This document shows positions 1 to 6,610 of a stretch of 8,743 nucleotides of DNA, piece by piece. Numbering within the stretch: the first letter of the stretch is position 1; each line of letters begins with the position of its first letter. The DNA lies in contig JAKIUX010000023.1 of assembly GCA_021647345.1 (NCBI GenBank), forward strand, positions 1 through 8,743, read 5' to 3'. This DNA is from Hydrogenimonas sp. (lineage in GTDB: Bacteria > Campylobacterota > Campylobacteria > Campylobacterales > Hydrogenimonadaceae). The notes beneath the pieces were generated by a model. It searched no databases. It worked only from the letters and a program-made list of their open reading frames with translations, and was not told the DNA's origin. Both the position numbers and the translations under genes were made by a program.

Positions 1-538
1 CATCGGGTTTTTTCAAAATGAGAGAAGCCAGAGCAACCCGGCGCTGCTCTCCACCCGAGAGTGAAATAACAAGACGATCTTCATACTCTTTGAGTTTGAA
101 CTCCTGCAGGATCCGTTCTATCTTGTCATCGAGGTTCCATGCGTTGTGGTAATCTAAAAAGGCGGCAAGTTTGCTATGTTCGTCAAGAAGAGCTCTGTTT
201 TCGAAATCTTCAGCTAGCTGCGTCGAAATCTCTTCGTACCGTTTTTTAGCCTCTTGAATTTCGGTCAACTCGTTCTCTATGGCTTCTCTTACCGTCACGC
301 CCGCGTCAAAATTTGGGTGCTGGCTAAGCATCTCGATTCTGATGCCCTGCCTGACAATTCTCTTTCCGCTATCTGGCTCTATCTCTCCGCTTACTATCTT
401 CATAAGAGTCGACTTGCCGCTGCCGTTTCTTCCAACTATGACAATTCGCTCATATTCATCTATATGAAAGTTTATGCCTTTAAATATAATCTGTGATTCG
501 AACTGTTTATCTACATCGAGCAGGTCTATCAGTGCCAT
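1..538 (-). CDS. uup: ABC-F family ATPase, Uup-like (N-terminal part; 3' end beyond the window)
   Basis: This is the first 179 residues of a soluble ABC-F protein, a tandem ATPase without membrane domains; the family acts on ribosomes or nucleic acid rather than in transport. The first nucleotide-binding domain is visible almost to Walker B: Walker A GRNGSGKST at residues 36-44, and the signature LSGGEQRR at 160-167. A charged helical stretch at about 90-130 precedes DYHNAWNLDDKI (129-140), which resembles the HN-W-L segment of E. coli Uup as I remember it; this is the main reason for choosing Uup over EttA or YheS. Walker B, the inter-domain linker and the second ATPase domain lie outside the window. 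The ATG at 538 follows a purine-rich AAAAAAAGGG ribosome site. It is transcribed away from the M48 protease gene. ABC-F membership is firm; the Uup subfamily is a resemblance and could not be tested without the C-terminal domain. Confidence 0.88.
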   Translation of the reverse strand, partial: MALIDLLDVDKQFESQIIFKGINFHIDEYERIVIVGRNGSGKSTLMKIVSGEIEPDSGKRIVRQGIRIEMLSQHPNFDAGVTVREAIENELTEIQEAKKRYEEISTQLAEDFENRALLDEHSKLAAFLDYHNAWNLDDKIERILQEFKLKEYEDRLVISLSGGEQRRVALASLILKKPD

Positions 539-594
539 GACACCCTTTTTTTCCAATACTTTTGTAAGTAGTTCTAAATTTTTTTTGAAAAGAG

Positions 595-600
595 ATTTTA
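595..600 (-). promoter_or_regulatory. Candidate -10 box for the uup-like gene
   Basis: Read on the minus strand this is TAAAAT, five of six matches to TATAAT, preceded by GATAGGT and lying 57 bp before the ATG. There is no convincing -35 box, which is common for Campylobacterota vegetative promoters. It would lie back to back with the plus-strand candidate at 613-618. Weak, sequence-only prediction. Confidence 0.3.
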
Positions 601-612
601 ACCTATCTTGGC

Positions 613-618
613 TATAAT
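613..618 (+). promoter_or_regulatory. Candidate vegetative -10 box for the M48-prmC run
   Basis: A perfect TATAAT, preceded by TTGGC and by an upstream T-rich tract (about 577-600), fits the Campylobacterota sigma-70 pattern of a strong -10 box with periodic T-tracts in place of a conserved -35. The nearest TTGAAA (585-590) is 22 bp away, too far for a standard -35. Transcription would start near 625, about 48 nt before the chosen protease start codon. Confidence 0.5.
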
Positions 619-659
619 CTCCATTACATCGAAAATATAGGGGGAGCCGATGCAAACAT

Positions 660-664
660 GGAGG
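660..664 (+). promoter_or_regulatory. Ribosome binding site that favours the start at 673
   Basis: GGAGG sits 8 nt before the ATG at 673, which is ideal spacing. The longer reading, starting at the ATG at 658, would have to use the GGGGGAG at 640-646 with an 11-nt spacer, so the downstream start is preferred. Confidence 0.6.
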
Positions 665-672
665 TTCTTAGG

Positions 673-1926
673 ATGAGTATGACCGAAATGCTCTCCATCA
701 TCTTTTTCCTTTACGTTCTTGTGAAGGTTTACATCAGTGTTATGCAGATAGGCTATGTAGCCAGAGCCAAACACTCGAATCCGGTGCTTATGTCTCCGGG
801 TAAATATATGAAAGCGGCGAATTATCTTATCGCTACTGAGCGCCTAAAAATTGTCGAAACACTTATAGAGTATGCACTTTTTCTATTCTGGCTCTCTTTC
901 GGTATCCGCTGGCTCGATACGCTTACGTGGAATATGGGACCGATTATGCAGGCGGTAGTCGCAGTTAACCTCTTTTTGATAGTGAACTATATAGCAGAAC
1001 TTCCATTCTCTATATATAAGACTTTCGTCATAGATGAACGCTTCAAATTCAACAACATGACCCCTGAGCTTTTCATAAGCGACCAGATAAAAAGCGGAAT
1101 CATGACTCTGCTAATAGCATCCGTTTTGAGTGCCGCGATAGCTTGGATCATCATCAATGTTCCTATGTGGTGGTTGTTTAGCTTTTTGCTGATTTTTGCT
1201 TTCATTGTGATAGTGAATCTGCTCTATCCGACCGTCATAGCCCCTATGTTTAACAAATTTACTCCTCTTGAAGATGAAAATTTAAAAGCGAAGATTGACG
1301 AACTTCTAAGAAAGTCAGGTTTTGAGAGCGAAGGGGTATTTGTAGTTGATGCGAGCAAAAGAGACTCGAGGCTCAACGCATATTTCGGCGGCTTGGGAAA
1401 AAGCAAGAGAGTGGTGCTTTTTGACACTCTTTTGCAAAAGTTAAGCGAGAAGGAGCTTCTTGCGGTACTCGGACACGAACTTGGCCACTTCAAGCATCAC
1501 GATATATATAAAAATATTGCGATGCTGGGGGGTATTCTCTTTGTCGGGTTCTATATATTCGGCCACATTCCGACCAGCTTCTTTATGGAGCTGGGAGTTC
1601 GTGAGACTCCGGCTATGTTGATGGTGCTCTTTATGCTTTTGATATCTATGTTTATATTTATCTTCATGCCCATCATAAGCTTAATAAGCAGAAGAAACGA
1701 GTACGAGGCCGACAGATATGCTGCGCAAGTCTGCAACGCTGCAGATCTTGTAAGTGCGCTGAAAAAGTTGGTGGATGAGAATCAGAGCTTCCCGAAGGCA
1801 CACCCTTTGACGATATTTTTCTACTACTCTCACCCGCCAATAATCGAGCGATTAAAAGCTCTTGGAGATAAAAGTGTGGCAAAAAGCGGCAGTGACGAAG
1901 CTCTAAAAGGAGAGTGCACTCTGTGA
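673..1926 (+). CDS. Ste24-like M48 family integral membrane zinc metalloprotease
   Basis: A 417-residue inner-membrane protease of the CAAX prenyl protease 1 (Ste24, M48) type. Hydrophobic segments lie near residues 8-26, 63-82, 92-110, 143-162, 166-190, 284-302 and 315-338. The segment FVIDERFKFNN (118-128) is the typical Ste24 N-domain motif. The zinc site is HELGH at 268-272 (ligands H268 and H272, catalytic E269), with the third ligand probably E343 in NEYEAD (342-347). The conserved SHPP motif begins at 386. Bacteria lack Ste24's usual prenylated substrates, so the likely role is membrane-protein quality control; this is inference from the family. The first plus-strand gene here, it overlaps prmC by 4 nt. 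I chose the ATG at 673 over 658 because of the well-spaced GGAGG; the ATG at 679 is a third option. Length fits the family. Confidence 0.92.
   Translation: MSMTEMLSIIFFLYVLVKVYISVMQIGYVARAKHSNPVLMSPGKYMKAANYLIATERLKIVETLIEYALFLFWLSFGIRWLDTLTWNMGPIMQAVVAVNLFLIVNYIAELPFSIYKTFVIDERFKFNNMTPELFISDQIKSGIMTLLIASVLSAAIAWIIINVPMWWLFSFLLIFAFIVIVNLLYPTVIAPMFNKFTPLEDENLKAKIDELLRKSGFESEGVFVVDASKRDSRLNAYFGGLGKSKRVVLFDTLLQKLSEKELLAVLGHELGHFKHHDIYKNIAMLGGILFVGFYIFGHIPTSFFMELGVRETPAMLMVLFMLLISMFIFIFMPIISLISRRNEYEADRYAAQVCNAADLVSALKKLVDENQSFPKAHPLTIFFYYSHPPIIERLKALGDKSVAKSGSDEALKGECTL
1905..1912 (+). promoter_or_regulatory. Ribosome binding site that decides the prmC start
   Basis: AAAAGGAG lies inside the last codons of the M48 gene. 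It is 10 nt from the GTG at 1923 but only 1 nt from the in-frame GTG at 1914. Ribosomes could not use the closer codon with this site, so 1923 is preferred. Confidence 0.6.
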
Positions 1927-2747
1927 CGATAGAAGAGGCTTTGCGCGAAGCTTCCGGAAGGTTGAAAGGGGTTGCTTCCAGGCCGAGGCTTGAGGCTGAG
2001 ATACTGCTTGGAGATCTTTTGGCTCTAAAGAGACATATGCTCCATTTGGCATCTAACGATTCTCTTGAAGAGGCAGACTCATATTTTGCTCTTGTTGAAA
2101 GAAGAGCTGAGGGTGAGCCGATAGAGTATATAACCGGCATGGTTTCTTTTTACGATGTAGAGCTTGAAGTTGGACCAGGTGTGCTAATAGCCCGCCCTGA
2201 AACAGAGCTTCTTGTCGATAAGGCGGCAGAGGTGATAGAGAAGTATAAGATAGAGAGAGTTGCTGAGATAGGTGTAGGCAGCGGTGCCGTCTCTCTCGTT
2301 TTGGCAAGAAAGTTTCCCCGCCTTCGAATAGTTGCGACCGATATAAGTGAAAGAGCGCTTATTTATGCAAAACGAAATCTTGCTCGTTACGATCTTTTAG
2401 ATCGAGTATCATTAAAAAAGTGCGATATGCTTTCTGATGTAACTGAAGATATAGAGCTTATCGTCTCTAACCCTCCCTATATAAGCGATGGCTACAAGCT
2501 TCCGCTGCCTGTAACGTTTGAGCCTAAAGAGGCTCTCTTTGGAGGCGAATCTGGAGATGAGCTTATAAAAAAGATTATCGACTCTGCGGCAAAGAGCAGG
2601 ATTTCTCATATCGTATGTGAAATGGGCTTCGACCAAAGAGAGAAGATTGCAAGCTATTGCAGGCAAAAAGCTCTGTCCAAGCCGGAATTCTACAAAGATC
2701 TCGCAGGTTTTGATAGAGGGTTTTATTTGAAGATGTTTAATGATTAA
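1923..2747 (+). CDS. prmC: Peptide chain release factor N5-glutamine methyltransferase PrmC (HemK)
   Basis: PrmC transfers a methyl group from S-adenosylmethionine to the glutamine of the GGQ motif in release factors RF1 and RF2, which speeds translation termination. The 274-residue protein has the normal family layout: a helical N-terminal release-factor-binding domain (about 1-75), the ARPETE motif (90-95, usually PRPETE), the SAM-binding motif EIGVGSG (115-121), the acidic TD after the next strand (139-140), and the catalytic NPPY at 183-186 that holds the target glutamine. The start is a GTG whose last three bases but one overlap the M48 stop codon (GTGA), a layout that suggests translational coupling. 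An upstream GTG at 1914 would add three residues but is too close to the ribosome site. Nothing is odd about the protein itself. Confidence 0.95.
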   Translation: MTIEEALREASGRLKGVASRPRLEAEILLGDLLALKRHMLHLASNDSLEEADSYFALVERRAEGEPIEYITGMVSFYDVELEVGPGVLIARPETELLVDKAAEVIEKYKIERVAEIGVGSGAVSLVLARKFPRLRIVATDISERALIYAKRNLARYDLLDRVSLKKCDMLSDVTEDIELIVSNPPYISDGYKLPLPVTFEPKEALFGGESGDELIKKIIDSAAKSRISHIVCEMGFDQREKIASYCRQKALSKPEFYKDLAGFDRGFYLKMFND

Positions 2748-2797
2748 TGAAATATGCGCTTTAAGTGCTCTGTAATTTATAAAAAGGATACTCAATA

Positions 2798-3301
2798 ATG
2801 AAAAAAGCAAAATCACCAATTGAGCTTTCGATGCCAAAATTTCTATGGATACCATACCTTATGCTGCTTGGCATTACTTTGGGGGTAGGTCTTAGTGTCG
2901 GAGTTTTTGCGGCTCCTGTAATCTTTAACGCAGATGATCTTCTTGGCAGCGGAGTTCTTACCCACTATCAGGAGGGGCTTATAATGACGCAGATATTTCT
3001 TAAGAGCAATATCGTCGTAACTATCACATGCATCGCCATACTGGTAGCCGAAGGGTACCACTTCATTAGGTTTTATAGAGACCCTATAACCTTCTACAGT
3101 GCATTTGTAACAGTATGGAGCGGTTTCATGTTCACCCTCTACTACACTCCTCAGATAGTTGAGTTTCAGGCTCAAGGCGAGTCTATACTTGAGAATGAGC
3201 TTTTCCAGAAAGCCCATATCGCCTCTGAGTGGGATTTCAAGATCTTTGTGGTAGCATTGGCAATACTTTTGGGACGATACCTTTATAGAAAGATCGTCTA
3301 A
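2798..3301 (+). CDS. DUF4149-type small integral membrane protein
   Basis: A 167-residue protein with four predicted membrane helices: about 16-42 (rich in Gly, Leu, Val), 71-90, 97-117 and 147-163. The layout, the VGVFAAPVIF end of helix 1, the YYTP motif closing helix 3 and the charged loop between helices 3 and 4 resemble the DUF4149 (TMEM205-like) family, which in Campylobacterota I recall being annotated next to prmC. No catalytic residues are recognisable and the biochemical role is unknown. There is no signal peptide other than helix 1. The ATG has an AAAAAGGA site 9 nt upstream. It starts 50 bp after prmC and ends 15 bp before the MlaF-like ATPase gene, so it is probably co-transcribed with the latter. 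A real gene is very likely; the family assignment is moderately sure. Confidence 0.85.
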   Translation: MKKAKSPIELSMPKFLWIPYLMLLGITLGVGLSVGVFAAPVIFNADDLLGSGVLTHYQEGLIMTQIFLKSNIVVTITCIAILVAEGYHFIRFYRDPITFYSAFVTVWSGFMFTLYYTPQIVEFQAQGESILENELFQKAHIASEWDFKIFVVALAILLGRYLYRKIV

Positions 3302-3316
3302 TTTTAAGGTTTACGG

Positions 3317-4075
3317 ATGATAGAGATAAAGGGCTTGAAGAAGAGTTTTGGCCCCAAGCATGTTTTAAAAGGGGTCGATTTGACGATTCCCAAAGGCAAG
3401 ACCACTGTAATTCTCGGTCTTTCCGGCGGAGGAAAATCTACCATAATAAAGCATATTGTAGGCCTTCTGAAGCCAGATGATGGAGAGATTTGGGTAGATG
3501 GCGAGGAGATAAGCCGAGCCGATGACGATGAGATTAGGCGCATTCGCAAAAAAGTGGGCTTTCTTTTTCAAAGCGGTGCACTCTTTGACAGTATGAATGT
3601 TTTCGAAAATGTAGCCTTTCCTCTAAGAGAGCATACAGATATGGATGAGAGCGATATAAGAGAACGTATAATAGAGAGGCTCGAGATGGTTGCGCTTAAG
3701 CCTAAAGAGGTGTTAAATCTCTACCCAGATGAGCTTAGCGGATGTATGAGAAAGAGGGTGGGGCTAGCAAGAACCATTGTTCTTGATCCTGAGATAATTC
3801 TCTATGACGAACCTACGAGCGGGCTTGATCCGATTACCAGCGATCTTATATCTCAGATGATAATAAATCTGAAAAAGCGTCTCGGTGTAACTTCTGTACT
3901 TATTTCGCACGATATTAAAGAGAGTTTCAAGGCCGGAGACTACTTTGCAATGCTTTATGACGGAAAGATAATAGAGGCTGGAGACGCGGAACACTTCAAA
4001 CATACGAAAAATCCGTATGTTAGGCAGTTCCTGGATGGGGAGAGTGATGGTCCCATCCATTTTCAGGAGCGTTGA
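3317..4075 (+). CDS. mlaF: Mla-type ABC transporter ATP-binding protein (MlaF-like)
   Basis: A 252-residue single-domain ABC ATPase. Walker A is GLSGGGKST (34-42), the Q-loop glutamine is Q85 in FLFQSGALFDSMNVFENVAF (82-101), Walker B is IILYDEP (160-166), the D-loop is SGLD (168-171) and the switch histidine is H198. The QSGALFDSMNVFENVAF segment is diagnostic of the MlaF/Ttg2A group, which powers phospholipid movement between the inner membrane and an MCE protein (MlaD). The signature reads LSGCMRKR (140-147) where the family has LSGGMRKR or similar; Cys142 replaces a very conserved glycine. The usual partners, MlaE permease and MlaD, are absent from the window: upstream is the DUF4149 gene, downstream the convergent ftsZ. 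The ATG has TAAGG 7 nt upstream. The Mla class is well supported; coupling to a particular permease is not. Confidence 0.88.
   Translation: MIEIKGLKKSFGPKHVLKGVDLTIPKGKTTVILGLSGGGKSTIIKHIVGLLKPDDGEIWVDGEEISRADDDEIRRIRKKVGFLFQSGALFDSMNVFENVAFPLREHTDMDESDIRERIIERLEMVALKPKEVLNLYPDELSGCMRKRVGLARTIVLDPEIILYDEPTSGLDPITSDLISQMIINLKKRLGVTSVLISHDIKESFKAGDYFAMLYDGKIIEAGDAEHFKHTKNPYVRQFLDGESDGPIHFQER
4032..4063 (+). terminator. Terminator-like hairpin inside the 3' end of mlaF
   Basis: TGGATGGG (4032-4039) and CCCATCCA (4052-4059) form a perfect 8-bp inverted repeat with a 12-nt loop, followed by TTTT (4060-4063). It lies in codons 239-250 of mlaF, before its stop codon. The T-run is short and the loop long, so termination would be weak. 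On the other strand the same hairpin forms 23-50 nt after the ftsZ stop but without a T-run, so there it could only protect an RNA 3' end. Confidence 0.35.
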
Positions 4076-4081
4076 GCAAAG

Positions 4082-5233
4082 TTAATCCATCTGGTTTCTC
4101 ATCCAGGTGGGGATGTCGAGAATCTCTTCGTTATCGTAGCCGCCTACCACTTTTACCCTTGGTGTGCTAGCGGGGATAGCAGTTTCGTTGACTTCAGGCT
4201 GCATTAGAGTGATCTGCTTTTTGCTCTCTTTCTCCTCTTCGGTTTTTGCTTCCTCTTCGCTCTCAAAACCTGTGGCGACTATAGTGATCTTTACTTCATC
4301 GGGAGCGAGATTTTCATCGGTTGTGGTACCGAATATTACATGTGCATCTTCGTCGGCGTTATCTTCTACTATTCCCATAGCTTCGCTTATCTCAAGAAGC
4401 GGATATTCAGGATGAATGTGGAAGTGCACCAAGACACCCATTGCCCCGTTTATGCTCATATTGTCAAGCAGCGGAGACTCTATAGCATTTTTGACCGCCT
4501 CGTATGCCGAGCTTTGACCTTTGGCTTCGCCGACACCCATTAGGGCTAGTCCTCTATGGCTCATAACGGTATTGACATCAGCAAAGTCAAGGTTTATGTC
4601 GTGCTCACCTTTTGAGAGTATGACGTTGCTTATGCCGCTTACAGCTCTTGATAGGATGTTGTCAACCATCTTGAAGCTCTCTTTTATGCCCAGATTCTTG
4701 TCGATGATGCTAAGAAGCTTTTCATTGGGTATGACAATTATGGAGTCGCTCTCTTTTTTCAGCTCTTCAAGACCGCTCTCTGCAAGCTTTTGACGTTTGC
4801 GTCCTTCGAATCTGAACGGCTTCGTCACGACAGATACCGTTAGGGCTCCTACCTCTTTGGCAGCCTGCGCTATTATGGGAGCCGCTCCTGTTCCTGTACC
4901 GCCTCCGAGCCCTGAAGAGACGAAAACTATGTCGGCACCGTCAAGAACCTCTTTAATGGCTTCGAAGCTCTCTATGGCTGACTGCTGCCCGATTTCAGGT
5001 TTCATGCCTGCTCCGAGTCCTTTGGTCAGCTTCTCTCCTATCTGGATTTTATAGGGGGCTTTTGAGGTCTCAAGAGCTTGAACATCTGTATTGGCTACAA
5101 TCAGGTCAATTCCTTCGATACCCTGATTGATCATATGGTTGATCATATTTCCGCCGCCGCCGCCAACTCCTATGGCTTTGATTTTGGCTCCGCTGATAGC
5201 GGGGGACTCTTCAATTGAAAATTTTCTGCTCAC
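4082..5233 (-). CDS. ftsZ: Cell division GTPase FtsZ
   Basis: FtsZ is the tubulin-like GTPase that polymerises into the cytokinetic ring at mid-cell. The 383-residue protein is complete: the nucleotide-binding glycines GVGGGGGN (22-29), the tubulin signature [10 protein letters not shown] (110-119), the T7 synergy loop NLDFAD (214-219; N214, D216, D219) that completes the catalytic site of the next subunit, an acidic variable linker (about 323-360), and the conserved C-terminal peptide [12 protein letters not shown] (372-383) that binds FtsA. The start is GTG at 5233, with AAGGAG 6 nt upstream at 5240-5245, directly after the ftsA stop codon. It is last in the ppiD-ftsA-ftsZ run, and its stop codon lies 6 bp from that of the convergent mlaF. 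As in other Campylobacterota, only ftsA of the classical dcw cluster is adjacent. Confidence 0.98.
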   Translation of the reverse strand: MSRKFSIEESPAISGAKIKAIGVGGGGGNMINHMINQGIEGIDLIVANTDVQALETSKAPYKIQIGEKLTKGLGAGMKPEIGQQSAIESFEAIKEVLDGADIVFVSSGLGGGTGTGAAPIIAQAAKEVGALTVSVVTKPFRFEGRKRQKLAESGLEELKKESDSIIVIPNEKLLSIIDKNLGIKESFKMVDNILSRAVSGISNVILSKGEHDINLDFADVNTVMSHRGLALMGVGEAKGQSSAYEAVKNAIESPLLDNMSINGAMGVLVHFHIHPEYPLLEISEAMGIVEDNADEDAHVIFGTTTDENLAPDEVKITIVATGFESEEEAKTEEEKESKKQITLMQPEVNETAIPASTPRVKVVGGYDNEEILDIPTWMRNQMD

Positions 5234-5239
5234 TCTTTG

Positions 5240-5245
5240 CTCCTT
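5240..5245 (-). promoter_or_regulatory. Ribosome binding site of ftsZ
   Basis: AAGGAG begins on the base immediately after the ftsA stop codon (TAG, 5246-5248) and lies 6 nt before the ftsZ GTG. It supports the GTG start, and its position suggests that ribosomes finishing ftsA may reinitiate on ftsZ. Confidence 0.6.
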
Positions 5246-6610
5246 CTAAAATATCTGTGTCATCCAGTGCCACATTTTTTTGATTTTTTGGCCGATGCTC
5301 TCTTTTTCATCCTCTTGCGCCACCTTGGCTAGAGTCTGTTTTATGTCATCATTTTTAAGGTTGCCTGGCTCGTCTTTATCTTTTGAGGTAAGCGATATAT
5401 CTTGCATATCTCCCTCATCTGGCGAGTCGATGCCGTTTTGATGAAGCATCTTTCTGTTTGAGTCTATTTCATACTTGGTATATCCGCCTGAAGCGTACTC
5501 CAAAAGCCCCGTCACAGTTGCGAATGCCTGGTCGTGAAGGGGCTCGAAATCACCTTCGAGCTTTTTAGGTTTCGCTATGCGTACAGGCATATTGTCGAAG
5601 ATCGCCATAGCAAGCTCTCGGATACCTTCAAGTTTTGTCATTCCGCCTGTCAGAACAATACCTGCGCCTATTTGATCTTTTAGATTGCTCTTTTCGAGCT
5701 CTTTGGCAAGAATCATCAAAGTCTCTTGCACTCTGGCCTGAATGACGTTGTAAACGATCTCCAAAGAGACTTCGTGATTCTCCTCTTCATCTCCTATTAC
5801 CGGTATCTCTATAAGCTCGTTTGAAGGAGTTTTCAGTGAGCCATATTCTAACTTGATCTTTTCAGCTACATGCAGCGGTGTATGGAGTGCCATAGACAGA
5901 TCGTTGGTGATATGGTTCGACCCTACGGCGAGAAATGTATTGAACCTTATGGAGTTACCTGAGTGAATTACCATTTCACAGGTGGATCCGCCCATATCTA
6001 TAACGCAGACTCCAAGCTCCTTCTCGTCGTCACCAAGAGCCGAAATAGCCGATGCGTACCCGGCCAAAACGACGCTCTCTATTTCAACGCCTGCCGACTT
6101 GACAGCCTTTTTAAGATTGCTTAGGTTCGATTTTTGTGTCGTTATGATATGTGTGTCGACCTCAAGGCGGCTTGCATTCATCCCAAACGGGTCCTCTATG
6201 AACTCCTGCTCGTCAACCTTGAAGTTGTAGGGTAGAACATGCAATACCTCATACTCGTTGGGAATATTGGCATTGTATAGGGCTGTCTGCATCACTCGGT
6301 TTATCTCTTTGACGCCGATCTCCTGTTGCGGTATGTTGACAATGCCTGAACTGTTTATGGAGCGGGTATAGGCTCCAGAGATTGAGATAACAGCTTTCGG
6401 GGCTATGGTGCCGGCTAGACGTTTAGCATCGCCTATAGCGTGGCGGATAGAACGGGATGTCAACTCTATGTTTGTAATGGTCCCTTTTCTGACGCCCTGT
6501 GATTTTGAGACTCCTGAGCCTACGACATGGATGGAGCCATCTTTTAGCTCAGCAATTACTACGCTGACTTTGCTTGATCCAATGTCAATGGCCAGGAGAG
6601 GTCTGCTCAC
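5246..6610 (-). CDS. ftsA: Cell division protein FtsA, actin-like membrane tether of FtsZ
   Basis: FtsA binds ATP, polymerises along the inner membrane, and anchors FtsZ through the FtsZ C-terminal peptide. The 454-residue protein shows the actin-fold phosphate loops DIGSSKV (9-15) and VIDMGGSTCEM (203-213) and the adenosine motif VLTGGMTKLEGI (319-330). An FtsA-specific SHS2 (1C) domain lies at about 85-165. After about residue 385 comes a polar, acidic linker, ending in the amphipathic membrane-targeting helix GQKIKKMWHWMTQIF (440-454), rich in Lys, Trp and Ile. The start is GTG, overlapping the ppiD stop by 4 nt (GTGA), with AAAGGAAA just upstream at 6615-6622. Translation is therefore probably coupled to ppiD. 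Somewhat longer than the approximately 420 residues of E. coli FtsA, because of the linker. Confidence 0.97.
   Translation of the reverse strand: MSRPLLAIDIGSSKVSVVIAELKDGSIHVVGSGVSKSQGVRKGTITNIELTSRSIRHAIGDAKRLAGTIAPKAVISISGAYTRSINSSGIVNIPQQEIGVKEINRVMQTALYNANIPNEYEVLHVLPYNFKVDEQEFIEDPFGMNASRLEVDTHIITTQKSNLSNLKKAVKSAGVEIESVVLAGYASAISALGDDEKELGVCVIDMGGSTCEMVIHSGNSIRFNTFLAVGSNHITNDLSMALHTPLHVAEKIKLEYGSLKTPSNELIEIPVIGDEEENHEVSLEIVYNVIQARVQETLMILAKELEKSNLKDQIGAGIVLTGGMTKLEGIRELAMAIFDNMPVRIAKPKKLEGDFEPLHDQAFATVTGLLEYASGGYTKYEIDSNRKMLHQNGIDSPDEGDMQDISLTSKDKDEPGNLKNDDIKQTLAKVAQEDEKESIGQKIKKMWHWMTQIF

Noticed and set aside
658..672. Longer M48 protease start at the ATG at 658
   Set aside because: Its only ribosome-site candidate (640-646) is 11 nt away, while GGAGG at 660-664 is ideally placed for the ATG at 673, and the extra five residues add nothing conserved.
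1673..2140. Minus-strand open frame of 155 codons across the M48-prmC junction
   Set aside because: It is antisense to two clearly identified genes, its protein is low in recognisable structure and rich in Ser and Leu, and it has no ribosome site I can see. It is a shadow of the real frames.
2764..2785. Possible separate promoter for the DUF4149-mlaF pair in the 50-bp gap after prmC
   Set aside because: There is some AT richness (a TTTAAGT and a TAATTTAT), but no -10 box good enough to call; read-through from prmC explains expression equally well.
2843..3217. Minus-strand open frame of 124 codons opposite the DUF4149 gene
   Set aside because: The plus-strand reading has a good ribosome site, four coherent membrane helices and operon context; the minus-strand one has none of these.
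4164..5054. Several plus-strand open frames inside ftsZ
   Set aside because: All are antisense to a full-length, well-conserved FtsZ; their Ser/Pro-rich translations are what the reverse of such a gene gives.
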